DNA of 64,000 bases from Closterium sp. NIES-65 (lineage: Eukaryota; Streptophyta; Zygnematophyceae; Desmidiales; Closteriaceae): contig CANXME010000876.1 of NCBI GenBank assembly GCA_948144175.1, positions 1 through 64,000 of the forward strand. Reading direction: 5' to 3'. This document shows, one piece after another, positions 31,955 to 45,000 of this stretch. The notes beneath the pieces are model-generated. The model worked only from the letters and a program-made list of their open reading frames with translations, had not been told where the DNA came from and made no database searches. How positions within the stretch are numbered: the stretch's first letter is position 1; each line of letters opens with the position of its first letter. The position numbers and the translations under genes are program-made.

Positions 31955-34900
31955 GAGTGCAAAATAGCAAGAGCAAGGGCCTAGCGTGTGCAAAAAATCA
32001 AGAACAAGGGCCTAGTGTTCGCGAAATAGCAAAAACAAGGGCCTAGCGTGCGCAAAATAAAAAGAACAAGGGTCTAGCATGTGCAAAATTGCAAGAACAA
32101 GGGCCTAGCTTGTGCAAAATAAAAAGAACAAGGGCATAGCGTGTGCAAAATAGCAAGAACAGGGGCCTAGCGTGTGCAAAATATAAAGAACAAGGGACTA
32201 GCATGTGCAAAATAAAGAGAACAAGGGCCTAGCGTGTGCAAAATTGCAAGAACAAGGGCCTAGCGTGTGCAAAATAAAAAGAACAAAGGCCTAGCGTGTG
32301 CAAAATAAAAATAACAAAGGGCTAGCATGTGCAAAATTGCAGGAACAAGGGCCTAGCATCTGCAAAATTGCAAGAACAAGGGCCTAGCGAGTGCAAATTA
32401 GCAAGAGCAAGGGCCTAGCGTGTGCAATAAATCAAGAACAAGGGCCTAGCGTTCGCGAAATAGCAAGAACAAGGGCCTAGCGTGTGCAAAATAAAAAGAA
32501 CAAGGGTCTAGCATGTGCAAAATTGCAAGAACAAGGGCCTAGCGTGTTCAAAATAAAAAGAACAAGGGCATAGCGTGTGCAAAATAGCAAGAACAAGGGC
32601 CTAGCGTGTGCAAAATAAAAAGAACAAGGGTCTAGCATGTGCGAAATTGCAAGAATAAGGGCCTAGCGTGTGCAAAATAAAAAGAACAAGGGCATAGCGT
32701 GTGCTAAATTGCAAGAACAAGGGCTTAGCGTGTGCAAAATTGCAAGAACAAGGGCCTAGCGAGTGCAAAATAGCAAGAGCAAGGGCCTAGCGTGTGCAAA
32801 AAATCAAGAACAAGTGCCTAGCGTTTGCGAAATTGCAAGAACAAGGGCCTAGCGTGTGCAAAATAAAAAAAACAAGGGTCTAGCATGTGCAAAATTGCAA
32901 GAACAAGGGCTAAGCGTGTGAAAAATAAAAAGAACAAGGGCACAGCGTGTGCAAAATAGCCAGAACAAAGGCCTAGCATGTGCAAAATAAAAAGAACAAG
33001 GGCCTAGCGTGTGCAAAATAAAAAGAACAAGGGCCTAGCGTTTGCAAAATTGCAAGAACAAGGGCCTAGCATGTGCAAAATTGCAAGAACAAGGGCTTAG
33101 CGAGTGCAAAATAGCAAGAGCAAGGGCCTAGCGTGTGCAAAAAATCAAGAACAAGGGCCTAGCGTTCGCGAAATAGCAAGAACAAGGGCCTAGCGTGTGC
33201 AAAATAAAAAGAACAAGGGTCTAGCATGTGCAAAATTGCAGGAACAAGGGCCTAGCGTGTGCAAAATAAAAAGAACAAGGGCATAGCGTGTGCAAAATAG
33301 CAAGAACAAGGGCCTAGCGTGTGCAAAATAAAAAGAACAAGGGCCTAGCGTGTGCAAAATAGCAAGAACAAGGGCCTAGCGTGTGCAAAATTGCAAGAAC
33401 AAGGGCCTAGCGTGTGCAAAATTGCAAGAACAAGGGCCTAGCGAGTGCAAAATAGCAAGAGCAAGGGCCTAGCATGTGCAAAAAATCAAGAACAAGGGCC
33501 TAGCGTTCGCGAAATAGCAAGAACAAGGGCCTAACATGTGCAAAATAAAAAGAACAAGGGTCTAGCATGTGCAAAATTGCAAGAACAAGGGCCTAGAGTG
33601 TGCAAAATAAAAGAACAAGGGCATAGCGTGTGCAAAATAGCAAGAACAAGGGCCTAGCATGTGTAAAATACAAGAACAAGGGCCTAGCGTGTGCAAAATA
33701 AAAAGAACAAGGGCCTAGCGTGTGCAAAATTGCAAGAACAAGGACCTAGCGTGTGCAAAATTGCAAGAACAAGGGCGTAGCGAGTGCAAAATAGCAAGAC
33801 CAAGGGCCTAGCGTATGCAAAAAATTAAGAACAAGGGCCTTGTGTTCGCGAAATAGCAAGAACAAGGGCCTAGCATGTGCAAAATAAAAAGCACAAGGGT
33901 CTAGCATGTGCAAAATTGCAAGAACAAGGGCATAGCGTGTGCAAAATAAAAATAACACGGGCATAGCGTGTGCAAAATAAAAAGAACAAGGGCCTAGCGT
34001 GTGCAAAATTGCAAGAACAAGGGCCTAGCATGTGCAAAATAAAAAGAACAAGGGCATAGCGTGTGCAAAATAGCAAGAACAAGGGCCTAGCATGTGCAAA
34101 ATACAAGAACAAGGGCCTAGCATGTGCAAAATAAAAAGAACAAGGGCCTAGCGTGTGCAAAATTGCAAGAACAAGGGCCTAGCGTGTGCAAAATTGCAAG
34201 AACAAGGGCCTAGCGAGTGCAAAATAGCTAGAGCAAGGGCCTAGCGTGTGCAAAAAATCAAGAACAAGGGCATAGGGTTCGTGAAATAGCAAGAAAAAGG
34301 GCCTAGCGTGTGCAAAATAAAAAGAACAACCGCATAGTGTGTGCAAAATAGCAAGAACAAGGGCCTAGCGTGTGCAAAATAAAAAGAACAAGGGCCTAGC
34401 GTGTGCAAAATAAAAAGAACAAGGGCCTAGCGTTTGCAAAATTGCAAGAACAAGGGCCTAGCATGTGCAAAATTGCAAGAACAAGGGCTTAGCGAGTGCA
34501 AAATAGGAAGAGCAAGGGCCTAGCGTGTGCAAAAAATCAAGAACAAGGGCCTAGCGTTCGCGAAATAGCAAAAACAAGGGCCTAGCGTGTGCAAAATAAA
34601 AAGAACAAGGGTCTAGCATGTGCAAAATTGCAAGAACAAGGGCCTAGCGTGTGCAAAATAAAAAGAACAAGGGCATAGCGTGTGCAAAATAGCAGGAACA
34701 GGGGCCTAGCGTGTGCAAAATTGCAAGAACAAGGGCCTAGCGTGTGCAAAATAAAAAGAACAAAGGCCTAGCGTGTGCAAAATAAAAAGAACAAAGGGCT
34801 AGCGTGTGCAAAATAGCAAGAACAAGGGCCTAGCGTGTGCAAAATTGCAAGAACAAGGGCCTAGCGAGTGCAAAATAGCAAGAGCAAGGGCCTAGCGTGT

Positions 34901-37900
34901 GCAATAAATCAAGAACAAGGGCCTAGCGTTCGCGAAATAGCAAGAACAAGGGCCTAGCGTGTGCAAAATAAAAAGAACAAGGGTCTAGCATGTGCAAAAT
35001 TGCAAGAACAAGGGCCTAGCGTGTTCAAAATAAAAAGAACAAGGGCATAGCGTGTGCAAAATAGCAAGAACAGGGGCCTAGCGTGTGGAAAATAAAAAGA
35101 ACAAGGGTCTAGCATGTGCGAAATTGCAAGAATAAGGGCCTAGCGTGTGCAAAATAAAAAGAACAAGGGCATAGCGTGTGCTAAATTGCAAGAACAAGGG
35201 CCTAGCGTGTGCAAAAATGCAAGAACAAGGGCCTAGCGAGTGCAAAATAGCAAGAGCAAGAGCCTAGTGTGTGCAAAAAATCAAGGACAAGGGCCTAGCG
35301 TTCGCGAAATAGCAAGAGCAAGGGCCTAGCGTGTGCAAAATAAAAACAACAAGGGTCTAGCATGTGCAAAATTGCAAGAACAAGGGGAAAGCGTGTGCAA
35401 AATAAAAAGAACAAGGGCATAGCGTGTGCAAAATAGCAAGAACAAGGGCCTAGCGTGTGCAAAATAAAAAGAAACAAGGGCCTAGCGTGTGCAAAATGAA
35501 AAGAACAAGGGCCTAGCGTACGCAAAATTGCAAGAACAAGGTCCTAGCGTGTGCAAAATTGCAAGAACAAGGGCCTAGCGTGTGCAATAAATCAAGAACA
35601 AGGGCCTAGCGTTCGCGAAATAGCAAGAACAAGGGCCTAGCGTGTGCAAAATAAAAAGAACAAGGGTCTAGCATGTGCAAAATTGCAAGAACAAGGGCCT
35701 AGCCTGTTCAAAATAAAAAGAACAAGGGCATAGCGTGTGCAAAATAGCAAGAACAAGGGCCTAGCATGTGCAAAATAAAAAGAACAAGGGTCTAGCATGT
35801 GCGAAATTGCAAGAATAAGGGCCTAGCGTGTGCAAAATAAAAAGAACAAGGGCATAGCGTGCGCTAAATTGCAAGAACAAGGGCCTAGCGTGTGCAAAAA
35901 TGCAAGAACAAGGGCCTAGCGAGTGCAAAATAGCAAGAGCAAGAGCCTAGCGTGTGCAAAAAATCAAGGACAAGGGCCTAGCGTTCGCAAAATAGCAAGA
36001 GCAAGGGCCTAGCGTGTGCAAAATAAAAACAACAAGGGTCTAGCATGTGCAAAATTGCAAGAACAAGGGCCAAGCGTGTGCAAAATAAAAAGAACAAGGC
36101 AAGAGCGTGTGCAAAATAGCAAGAACAAGGGCCTAGCGTGTGCAAAATAAAAAGAACAAGGGCCTAGCGTGTGCAAAATAAAAAGAACAAGGGTCTAGCA
36201 TGTGCGAAATTGCAAGAATAAGGGCCTAGCGTGTGCAAAATAAAAAGAACAAGGGCATAGCGTGTGCTAAATTGCAAGAACAAGGGCCTAGCGTGTGCAA
36301 AAATGCAAGAACAAGGGCCTAGCGAGTGCAAAATAGCAAGAGCAAGAGCCTAGCGTGTGCAAAAAATCAAGGACAAGGGCCTAGCGTTCGCGAAATAGCA
36401 AAAGCAAGGGCCTAGCGTGTGCAAAATAAAAACAACAAGGGTCTAGCATGTGCAAAATTGCATGAACAAGGGCCAAGCGTGTGCAAAATAAAAAGAACAA
36501 GGGCATAGCGTGTGCAAAATAGCAAGAACAAGGGCCTAGCGTGTGCAAAATAAAAAGAAACAAGGGCCTAGCGTGTGCAAAATAAAAAGAAAAAGGGCCT
36601 AGCGTACGCAAAATTGCAAGAACAAGGGCCTAGCGTGTGCAAAATTGCAAGAACAAGGGCCTAGCGAGTGCAAAATAGCAAGAGCAAGGGCCTAGCGTGT
36701 GCAATAAATCAAGAACAAGGGCCTAGCGTTCGCGAAATAGCAAGAACAAGGGCCTAGCGTGTGCAAAATAAAAAGAACAAGGGTCTAGCATGTGCAAAAT
36801 TGCAAGAACAAGGGCTTAGCGTGTTCAAAATAAAAAGAACAAGGGCATAGCGTGTGCAAAATAGCAAGAACAAGGGCCTAGCGTGTGCAAAATAAAAAGA
36901 ACAAGGGTCTAGCATGTGCGAAATTGCAAGAATAAGGGCCTAGCGTGTGCAAAATAAAAAGAACAAGGGCATAGCGTGTGCTAAATTGAAAGAACAAGGG
37001 CCTAGCGTGTGCAAAAATGCAAGAACAAGGGCCTAGCGAGTGCAAAATAGCAAGAGCAAGAGCCTAGCGTGTGCAAACAATCAAGGACAAGGGCCTAGCA
37101 TTCGCGAAATAGCAAGAGCAAGGGCCTAGCGTGTGCAAAATAAAAAAAACAAGGGTCTAGCATGTGCAAAATTGCAAGAACAAGGGCCAAGCGTGTGCAA
37201 AATAAAAAGAACAAGGCAAGAGCGTGCGCAAAATAGCAAGAACAAGGGCCTAGCGTGTGCAAAATAAAAAGAACAAGGGCCTAGCGTGTGCAAAATAAAA
37301 AGAACAAGGGCCTAGCGCACGCAAAATTGCAAGAACAATGGCCTAGCGTGTGCAAAATTGCAAGAACAAGGGCCTAGCGAGTGCAAAATAGCAAGAGCAA
37401 GGGCCTAGCGTGTGCTAAAAATCAATAACAAGGACCTAGCGTTCGCGAAATAGCAAGAACAAGGGCCTAGCCTGTGCAAAATAAAAAGAACAAGGGTCTG
37501 GCATGTGCAAAATTGCAAGAACAAGGGCCTAGCGTGTGCAAAATAAAAAGAACAAGGGCATAGCGTGTGCAAAATAAAAAGAACAAGGGCATAGCGTGTG
37601 CAAAATAAAAAGAACAAGGGCCTAGCGTGTGCAAAATAAAAAGAACAAGGGCCTAGCGTGTGCTAAATTGCAAGAACAAGGGCCTAGCGTGTGCAAAATT
37701 TCAAGAACAAGGGCCTAGCGAGTGCAAAATAGCAAGAGCAAGGGCCTAGCGTGTGCAAAAAATCAAGAACAAGGGCCTAGCGTTCGCGAAATAGCAAGAA
37801 CAAGGGCCTAGCGTGTGCAAAATAAAAAAAACAAGGGTCTAGCATGTGCAAAATTGCAAAAACAAGGGCCTAGGTGTGTGCAAAATAAAAAGAACAAGGG

Positions 37901-38685
37901 CATAGCGTGTGCAAAAAAAAAAGAACAAGGGCATAGCGTGTGCAAAATTAAAAGAACAAGAGCCTAGCGTGTGCAAAATAAAAGGAACAAGGGCCTAGCG
38001 CGTGCAAAATTGCAAGAACAAGGGCCTAGCGTGTGCAAACTTGCAAGAACAAGGGCCTAGCGAGTGCAAAATAGCAAGAGCAAGAGCATAGCGTGTGCAA
38101 AATTGCAAGAACAAGGGCCTATCGAGTGAAAAATAGCAAGAGCAAGGGCCTAGCATGTGTAAAAAATCAAGAACAAGGGCCTAGCGTTCGCGAAATAGCA
38201 AGAACAAGGGCCTAGCTTGTGCAAAATAAAAAGAACAAGGGTCTAACATGTGCAAAATTGCAAGAACAAGGGCCTAGCGTGTGCAAAATAAAAAGAACAA
38301 GGGCATAACGTGTGCAAAATTTCAAGAACAAGGGCCTAGCGAGTGCAAAATAGCAAGAGCAAGGGCCTAGCGTGTGCAAAATTTCAAGAACAAGGGCCTA
38401 GCGTTCGCGAAATAGCAAGAGCAAGGGCCTAGCGTGTGCAAAATAAAAAACAACAAGGGTCTAGCATGTGCAAAATTGCAAGAACAAGGGCCAAGCGTGT
38501 GCAAAATAAAAAGAACAAGGGCATAGTGTGTGCAAAATAGCAAGAACAAGGGCCTAGCGTGTGCAAAATAAAAAGAACAAGGGCCTAGCGTGTGCAAAAT
38601 AAAAAGAACAAGGGCCTAGCGTATGCAAAATTGCAAGAACAAGGGCCTAGCGTGTGCAAACTTGCAAGAACAAGGGCCTAGCGAG
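31950..38685 (+). repeat. Satellite C, right of the retrotransposon
   Basis: About 217 further 31-bp monomers in the same orientation and register as the block before the element. The GTTCGCGAAATAGC subtype recurs throughout, commonly 340-375 bp apart (11-12 monomers). Small indels change some monomers by one base. Apparent open frames on the minus strand (for example 33870-34160 and 38367-38597) have a 31-residue period and are repeat artefacts. The block ends at GGCCTAGCGAG, where inverted satellite A begins with CAAGCTCCTGG. Confidence 0.96.
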
Positions 38686-39040
38686 CAAGCTCCTGGACCA
38701 GGCAAGCTCCTGGACCAGGCAAGCTCCTGGACCAGGCAAGCTCCTGGACCAAGCAAGCTCTTGGACCAGGCACGCTCGTAGACCAGGCACGCTCCTGGAC
38801 CAAGCAACCTCTTGGACCAGGCAGGCTCGTGGACCAGGCACGCTCCTCGACCAGGCAAGCTCCTGGTTAAGGCAAGCTCCTGGACCAAGGCAAGCTCCTG
38901 GACCAGGCACGCTCGTGGACTAGGCACGCTCCTGGACCAGGCACGCTTCTGGACCAAGCAAGCTCCTGGATCAGGCAAGCTCCTAGACCACGCACGCTCC
39001 TGGACCAGGCAAGCTTTTGGACCACGCAAGCTTTTGGACC
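38686..39040 (-). repeat. Inverted block of satellite A
   Basis: About 21 monomers of the 17-bp satellite in the opposite orientation (AAGCTCCTGGACCAGGC on the plus strand). It lies between satellite C and the long forward A array. Variant bases show it is ordinary satellite A (for example CACGCTCGTGGACC), only reversed. Its order of variants does not obviously mirror the adjacent forward array, so it looks like an inverted segment and not a fresh foldback copy. Confidence 0.95.
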
Positions 39041-42000
39041 TGGTCCAGGAGCTTGTCTGGTCGAGGAGCTTGCTTGGTCCAGGAGCGTGCCTTGTCCAAC
39101 AGCTTGCATGGTCCAGGAGCTTGCCCGGTGTAGGAGCTTGCCTGGTCAAGGAGCGTGCCTGATCCACGAGCTAGCCTGGTCCAAGAGCTTGCTTTGTCCA
39201 GGAGCGTGCGTGGTCCAAGAGCTTGCATGGTCCATGAGCGTGCCTGGTCCAAGAGCTTGCGTGGTCCAGGAGCTTGCGTGGTCCAGGAGCGTGCCTGGTC
39301 TAGGAGCTTGCCTGGTCCAGGAGCGTGCGTGGTCCACGAGCTTGCATGGTCTAGGAGCTTGCGTGGTCCAGGAGCTTGCCTGGTCCAAGAGCTTACCTGG
39401 TCTTAGAGCTTGCGTGGTCCTGGAGCTTGCCTCGTCCAGAAGCTTGCCTGGTCCATGAGCGTGCCTGGTCTAGGAGCTTGCCTGGTCCAGGATCTTGCCT
39501 TGTCCAGGAGCGTGCCTGGTACACGAGTTTGCCTGGTCCAGGAGTTTGCCTGGTCCAGGAGCTTGCCTGGTCTAGGAGCTTGCCTGGTCCAGGAGCGTGC
39601 CTGGTCCAGGAGCTTGCCTGGTCCAGAAGCTTGCCTGGTCCATGAGCTTGCCTGGTCAAGGAGCGTGCCTGGTCCACGAGTTTGCCTGGTCCAGGAGCTT
39701 GCCTGGTCCAAGGGCTTGCCTTGTCTAGGAGCTTGCCTGGTCCAGGAGCGCTGCCTGGTCCACAAGTTTGCCTGGTCCAGGAGCTTGCCTTGTCCATAAG
39801 CTTGCCTGGTCTAGGAGCTTGCCTGGTCCAAGAGCTTGCCTGGTCTAGGAGCTTGCCTGGTCCAGGAGCTTGCCTAGTCCAAGAGCTTGCCTGGTCCAGG
39901 AGCGTGCGTGGTCCACGAGCTTGCCTGGTCTAGGAGTATGCCCTGTCCAGGGGCTTGCCTGGTCCAAGAGCTTGCCTCGTCCAGGAGCGTGCCTTGTCTA
40001 GGAGCTTGCCTGGTCCAGGATCTTGCCTGGTCCAGGAGCGTGCCTGGTCCACGAGTTTGCCTGGTCCAGAAGCTTGCCTGGTTTAGGAGCTTGCCTGGTC
40101 TAGGAGCTTGCCTGGTCCAGGAGCATGCATGGTCCAAGAGCTTGCCTGGTCCAGGAGCTTGCCTGGTCCAGGAGCTTGCCTGGTCCAGGAGCGTGACTGG
40201 TCCACGAGCCTGCCTGGTCCAGGAGCTTGCCTGGTCTAGGAGCATGCCTTGTCCAAAATCTTGCCAGGTCCAGGAGCGTGCCTGGTGCACGAGTTTGCCT
40301 GGTCCAGGAGCTTGTCTTGTCCATGAGCTTGCCTGGTCTAGGAGCTTGCCTGGTCCAGGAGCTTGCTTGGTCTAGGAGCTTGCCTGGTCCATGAGCTTGC
40401 CTAAGTCCAGGAGCTTGCCTGGTCCAGGAGCATGCCTGGTCCACGAGCTTGCCTGGTCTAGGAGCTTGCCTTGTCCAGGAGCTTGCCTGGTCCAAGAGCT
40501 TGCCTGGTCCAAGAGCTTGCGTGGTCCAGGAGCTTGCTTGGTCCGGGAGCTTGCCTGGTCCAGGAGCGCGCCTGGTCTAGGAGCTTGCCTGGTCCAGGAT
40601 CTTGCCTGGTCCAGGAGCATGCCTAGTCCACGAGTTTGCCTGGTCCAGAAGCTTGCCTGGTCCAGGAGCTTGCCTGGTCTAGGAGCTTGCCTGGTCTAGG
40701 AGCGTGCCTGGTCCAAGAGCTTGCCTGGTCCAGGAGCTTGCTTGGTCCAGGAGCGTGCCTGGTCCACGAGCCTGCCTGGTCCAGGAGCTTGCATGGTCCA
40801 GGAGCTTGCCTGGTCTAGGAGCATGCCTGGTCCAAAATCTTGCCTGGTCCAGGAGCGTGCCTGGTCCACGAGTTTGCCTGGTCCAGGAGCTTGCCTAGTC
40901 TAGCAGCTTGCCTGGTCTAGGAGCTTGCCTGGTCCAGGAGCGTGCCTGGTCCAGGAGCTTGCCTGGTCGAGGAGCTTGCCTTGTCCAGGAGCTTGCCTGG
41001 TCTAGGAGCGTGCCTGGTCCACGAGCCTGCCTGGTCCAAGAGCTTGCCTGGTCTAAGAGCTTGCCTGGTCCAAGAGCTTGCCCGTTCCAGGAGCGTGCCT
41101 AGTCCAAGAGCTTGCCAAGTCCAGGAGCTTGCCTGGTCCAGGAGCATGCGTTGTCCAAGAGCTTGCCTGGTCAACGAGCTTGCCTGGTCCACTAGCTTGT
41201 ATGTTCTTGAAGCTTGCCTGGTCTAGGAGCTTGCCTGGTCCCAGAGCTTGCCTGGTCTAGATGCTTGCCTGTTCTAGGAGCTTGCCTGGTCCAGGAGCTT
41301 TCCAGGTCCACGAGCTTTCCTGCTCTAGGAGCTTGCTTGGTCCTGGAGCTTGCCTGGTCCAAGAGCTTGCCTGGTCCAAGAGCTCGCCTAGTCCAGGTGC
41401 TTGCCTGGTCCAGGAGCTTGCCTGGTCCAAGAGCTTGCCTGGTCCACGAGTTTTCCTGGTCTAAGAGCTTGCCTGGTCCAGGAGCTTGCCTGATCTAGGA
41501 GCGTGCGTGGCCCGGGAGCTTGCCTTGTCCAGGAGCTTGCCTTGTCCAGGAGCTTGCCTGGTCCACGAGCCTGCCTGGTCCAAGAGCTTGCCTGGTCCAA
41601 GAGTGTGCCTGGTCCACAAGCGTGCCTGGCCCAGGAGCTTGCCTGGTCCAGGAGCTTGCCTGGTCGAGGAGCTTCCCTGGTCCAGGAGCTTGCCTGGTCG
41701 AGGAGCTTGCCTGGTCCAGGAGCTTGCCTGGGCCAGGAGCGTGCATGGTCTAGGAGCTTGCCTGGTCTAGGAGCTTGCTTGGTCCAGAAGCCTATCTGGT
41801 CCAAGAGCTTGACTGGTCGAGGAGCATGTCTGGTCCAAGAGCTTGCGTGGTCCACGAGCTAGCCTGGTCCAGGAGCTTGCTTGGTCAAGAAGCGTGACTG
41901 GTCCAAAAGCTTGCGTGGTCCACGAACTTGGCTGGTCCAGGAGCTTGCTTGGTCCAGAAGCCTGCCTGGTTCAAGAGCTTGACTGGTCGAGGAGCGTGCC

Positions 42001-45000
42001 TAGTCCAGGAGCTTGCGTGGTCCAAGAGCTTGCCTGGTCCATGAGCGTGCGTGGTCCAAGAGCTTGCGTGGTCCAGGAGCTTGCCTGGTTCAGGAGCTTG
42101 CGTGGTCCAGGAGCTTGCCTGGTCCACAAGCTTGCCTGGTGCACGAGCGTGCCTGGTCCACGAGCTTGCTGTGGTCCAGGAGCTTGCCTGATCCAGGAGC
42201 TTGCCTAGTCCAGGAGCTTGCCTGGTCCATGAGCTTGCCTGGTCCAGGAGCTTGCCTGGTCCAGGAGCTTGCCTGGTCCAGGAGCTTGCCTGGTCCAAGA
42301 GCTTGCCTGGTCCAGGAGCTTACCTGGTCCAGGAGCTTGCCTGGTCCATGAGCTTGCCTGGTCTAGGAGCTTGTTTGGTACAGGAGCTTGCCTGGTCTAG
42401 GAGCTTGCCTGATCCAGGAGCTTGCCTGGTCCAGGAGCTTGCCTGGTCCAGGAGCGTGCGTGGTCCACGAGCTTGCCTGGTCTAGGAGCTTGCCTGGTCC
42501 AAGAGCTTGCCTGGTCTAAAAGCTTACCTGGTCCAAGAGCTTGCGTGGTCCTGGAGCTTGCCTCGTCCAAAAGCTTGCCTGGTCCAGGAGCGTGCCTGGT
42601 ATAGGAGCTTGCCTGGTCCACGTGCGTGCCTGGTCTACGAGTTTGCCTGGTCTAGGAGCTTGCCTGGTCCAGGAGCTTGCCTAGTCCAGAAGCTTGCCTG
42701 GTCCAGGAGCGTGCCAGGTCCAGGAGCTTGCCTGGTCCAGGAGCTTGCCTGGTCCAGGAGCGTGCCTGGTCCAGGAGCGTGCCTGGTCCAGGAGCTTGCC
42801 TGGTCCAGGAGCTTGCCTGGTCCTGGAGCTTGCCTAATCCAGGAGCTTACCTGGTCCAGGAGCGTGCCTGGTCCACGAGCCTGCCTGGTCCAAGAGCTTG
42901 CCTGGTCTAAGAGCTTGCTTGGTCCAGGAGCTTGCCCGTTCCAGGAGCGTGCCTGGTCCAAGAGCTTGCTATGTCCAAGAGCGTGCTTGGTCCCGGAGCT
43001 TGCCTGGTCCAGGAGCTTGCCTGGTCTAGGAGCATGCGTGGTCCAAGAGCTTGCCTGGTCCAGGAGCTTGCATGGTCCACGAGCTTGCATGTTCTTGAAG
43101 CTTGCCTGGTCCAGGAGCTTGCCTGGTCCAAGAGCTTGCCTGGTCCAGGAGTGTGCCTGCTCCAAGAGCTTGCCTGGTCTAGAAGCTTGCCTGTTCTAAG
43201 AGCTTGCCTCGTCCAGGAGCTTTCCAGGTTCAAGAGCTTACCTTGTCCAGGAGCATGCCTGGTCCAGGAGCTTTCCTGGTCCTAGGAGCTTGCTTGGTCC
43301 TTGAGCTTGCCTGGTCCAAGAGCTTGCCTAGTCCAAGAGATCGCCTAGTCCAGGAGCTTGTTTGGTCCAGGAGCTTGCCTGGTCCAAGAGCTTGCCTGGT
43401 CCCAAGATTTCCTCGTCCAAGAGCTTGCCTGGTCCAGGAGCTTGCCTGGTCCAGGAGCGTGCCTGGTCAAGGAGCTTGCCTGGTCCAGGAGCTTGCCTTG
43501 TCCATGAGCTTGCCTGGTCCAGGAGCGTGCCTGGTCCACGAGCTTGCCTGGTCCAAGAGCTTGCCTGGTCCAAGAGCGTGCCTGGTCCGCGAGCATGCCT
43601 GGCCCAGGAGCTTGCCTGGTCCAGGAGCTTGCCTGGTCCAGGAGCTTGCCTGGTCCAGGAGCTTACGTGGTCCAGGAGCTTGCCTGGTCCATGAGCTTGC
43701 CTCGTCCAGGAGCTTACCTGGTCCAGGAGCGTGCCTGGTCCACGAGCCTGCCTGGTCCAAGAGCTTGCCTGGTCTAAGAGCTTGCCTGGTCCAGGAGCTT
43801 GCCCGTTCCAGGAGCGTGCCTGGTCCAAGAGCTTGCTATGTCCAAGAGCGTGCTTGGTCCCGGAGCTTGCCTGGTCCAGGAGCTTGCCTGGTCCAAGAGC
43901 TTGCCTGGTCCAGGAGTGTGCCTGCTCCAAGAGCTTGCCTGGTCTAGAAGCTTGCCTGTTCTAGGAGCTTGCCTCGTCCAGGAGCTTTCCAGGTTCAAGA
44001 GCTTACCTTGTCCAGGAGCATGCCTGGTCCAGGAGCTTTCCTGGTCCAGGAGCTTGCTTGGTCCTTGAGCTTGCCTGGTCCAAGAGCTTGCCTAGTCCAA
44101 GAGATCGCCTAGTCCAGGAGCTTGTTTGGTCTAGGAGCTTGCCTGGTCCAAGAGCTTGCCTGGTCCCAAGATTTCCTCGTCCAAGAGCTTGCCTGGTCCA
44201 GGAGCTTGCCTGGTCCAGGAGCGTGCCTGGTCAAGGAGCTTGCCTGGTCCAGGAGCTTGCCTTGTCCATGAGCTTGCCTGGTCCAGGAGCGTGCCTGGTC
44301 CACGAGCTTGCCTGGTCCAAGAGCTTGCCTGGTCCAAGAGCGTGCCTGGTCCGCGAGCATGCCTGGCCCAGGAGCTTGCCTGGTCCAGGAGCTTGCCTGG
44401 TCCAGGAGCTTGCCTGGTCCAGGAGCTTACGTGGTCCAGGAGCTTGCCTGGTCCATGAGCTTGCCTCGTCCAGGAGCTTACCTGGTCCAGGAGCGTGCCT
44501 GGTCCACGAGCCTGCCTGGACCAAGAGCTTGCCTGGTCTAAGAGCTTGCCTGGTCCAGGAGCTTGCCCGTTCCAGGAGCGTGCCTGGTCCAAGAGCTTGC
44601 TATGTCCAAGAGCGTGCTTGGTCCCGGAGCTTGCCTGCTCCAGGAGCTTGCCTGGTCTAGGAGCATGCGTGGTCCAAGAGCTTGCCTAGTCCAGGAGCTT
44701 GCATGGTCCACGAGCTTGCATGTTCCAGAAGCTTGCCTAGTCCTGGAGCTTGCCTGGTCCAGGAGCGTGCCTGCTCCAAGAGCTTGCCTGGTCTAGAAGC
44801 TTGCCTGTTCTAGGAGCTTGCCTGGTCCAGGAGCTTTCCAGGTTCAAGAGCTTACCTGGTCCAGGAGCATGCCTGGTCCAGGAGCTTTCCTGGTCCAGGA
44901 GCTTGCTTGGTCCTTGAGCTTGCCTGGTCCAAGAGCTTGCCTAGTCAAAGAGCTTGCCTAGTCCAGGAGCTTGCTTGGTCCAGGAGCTTGCCTGGTCCAA

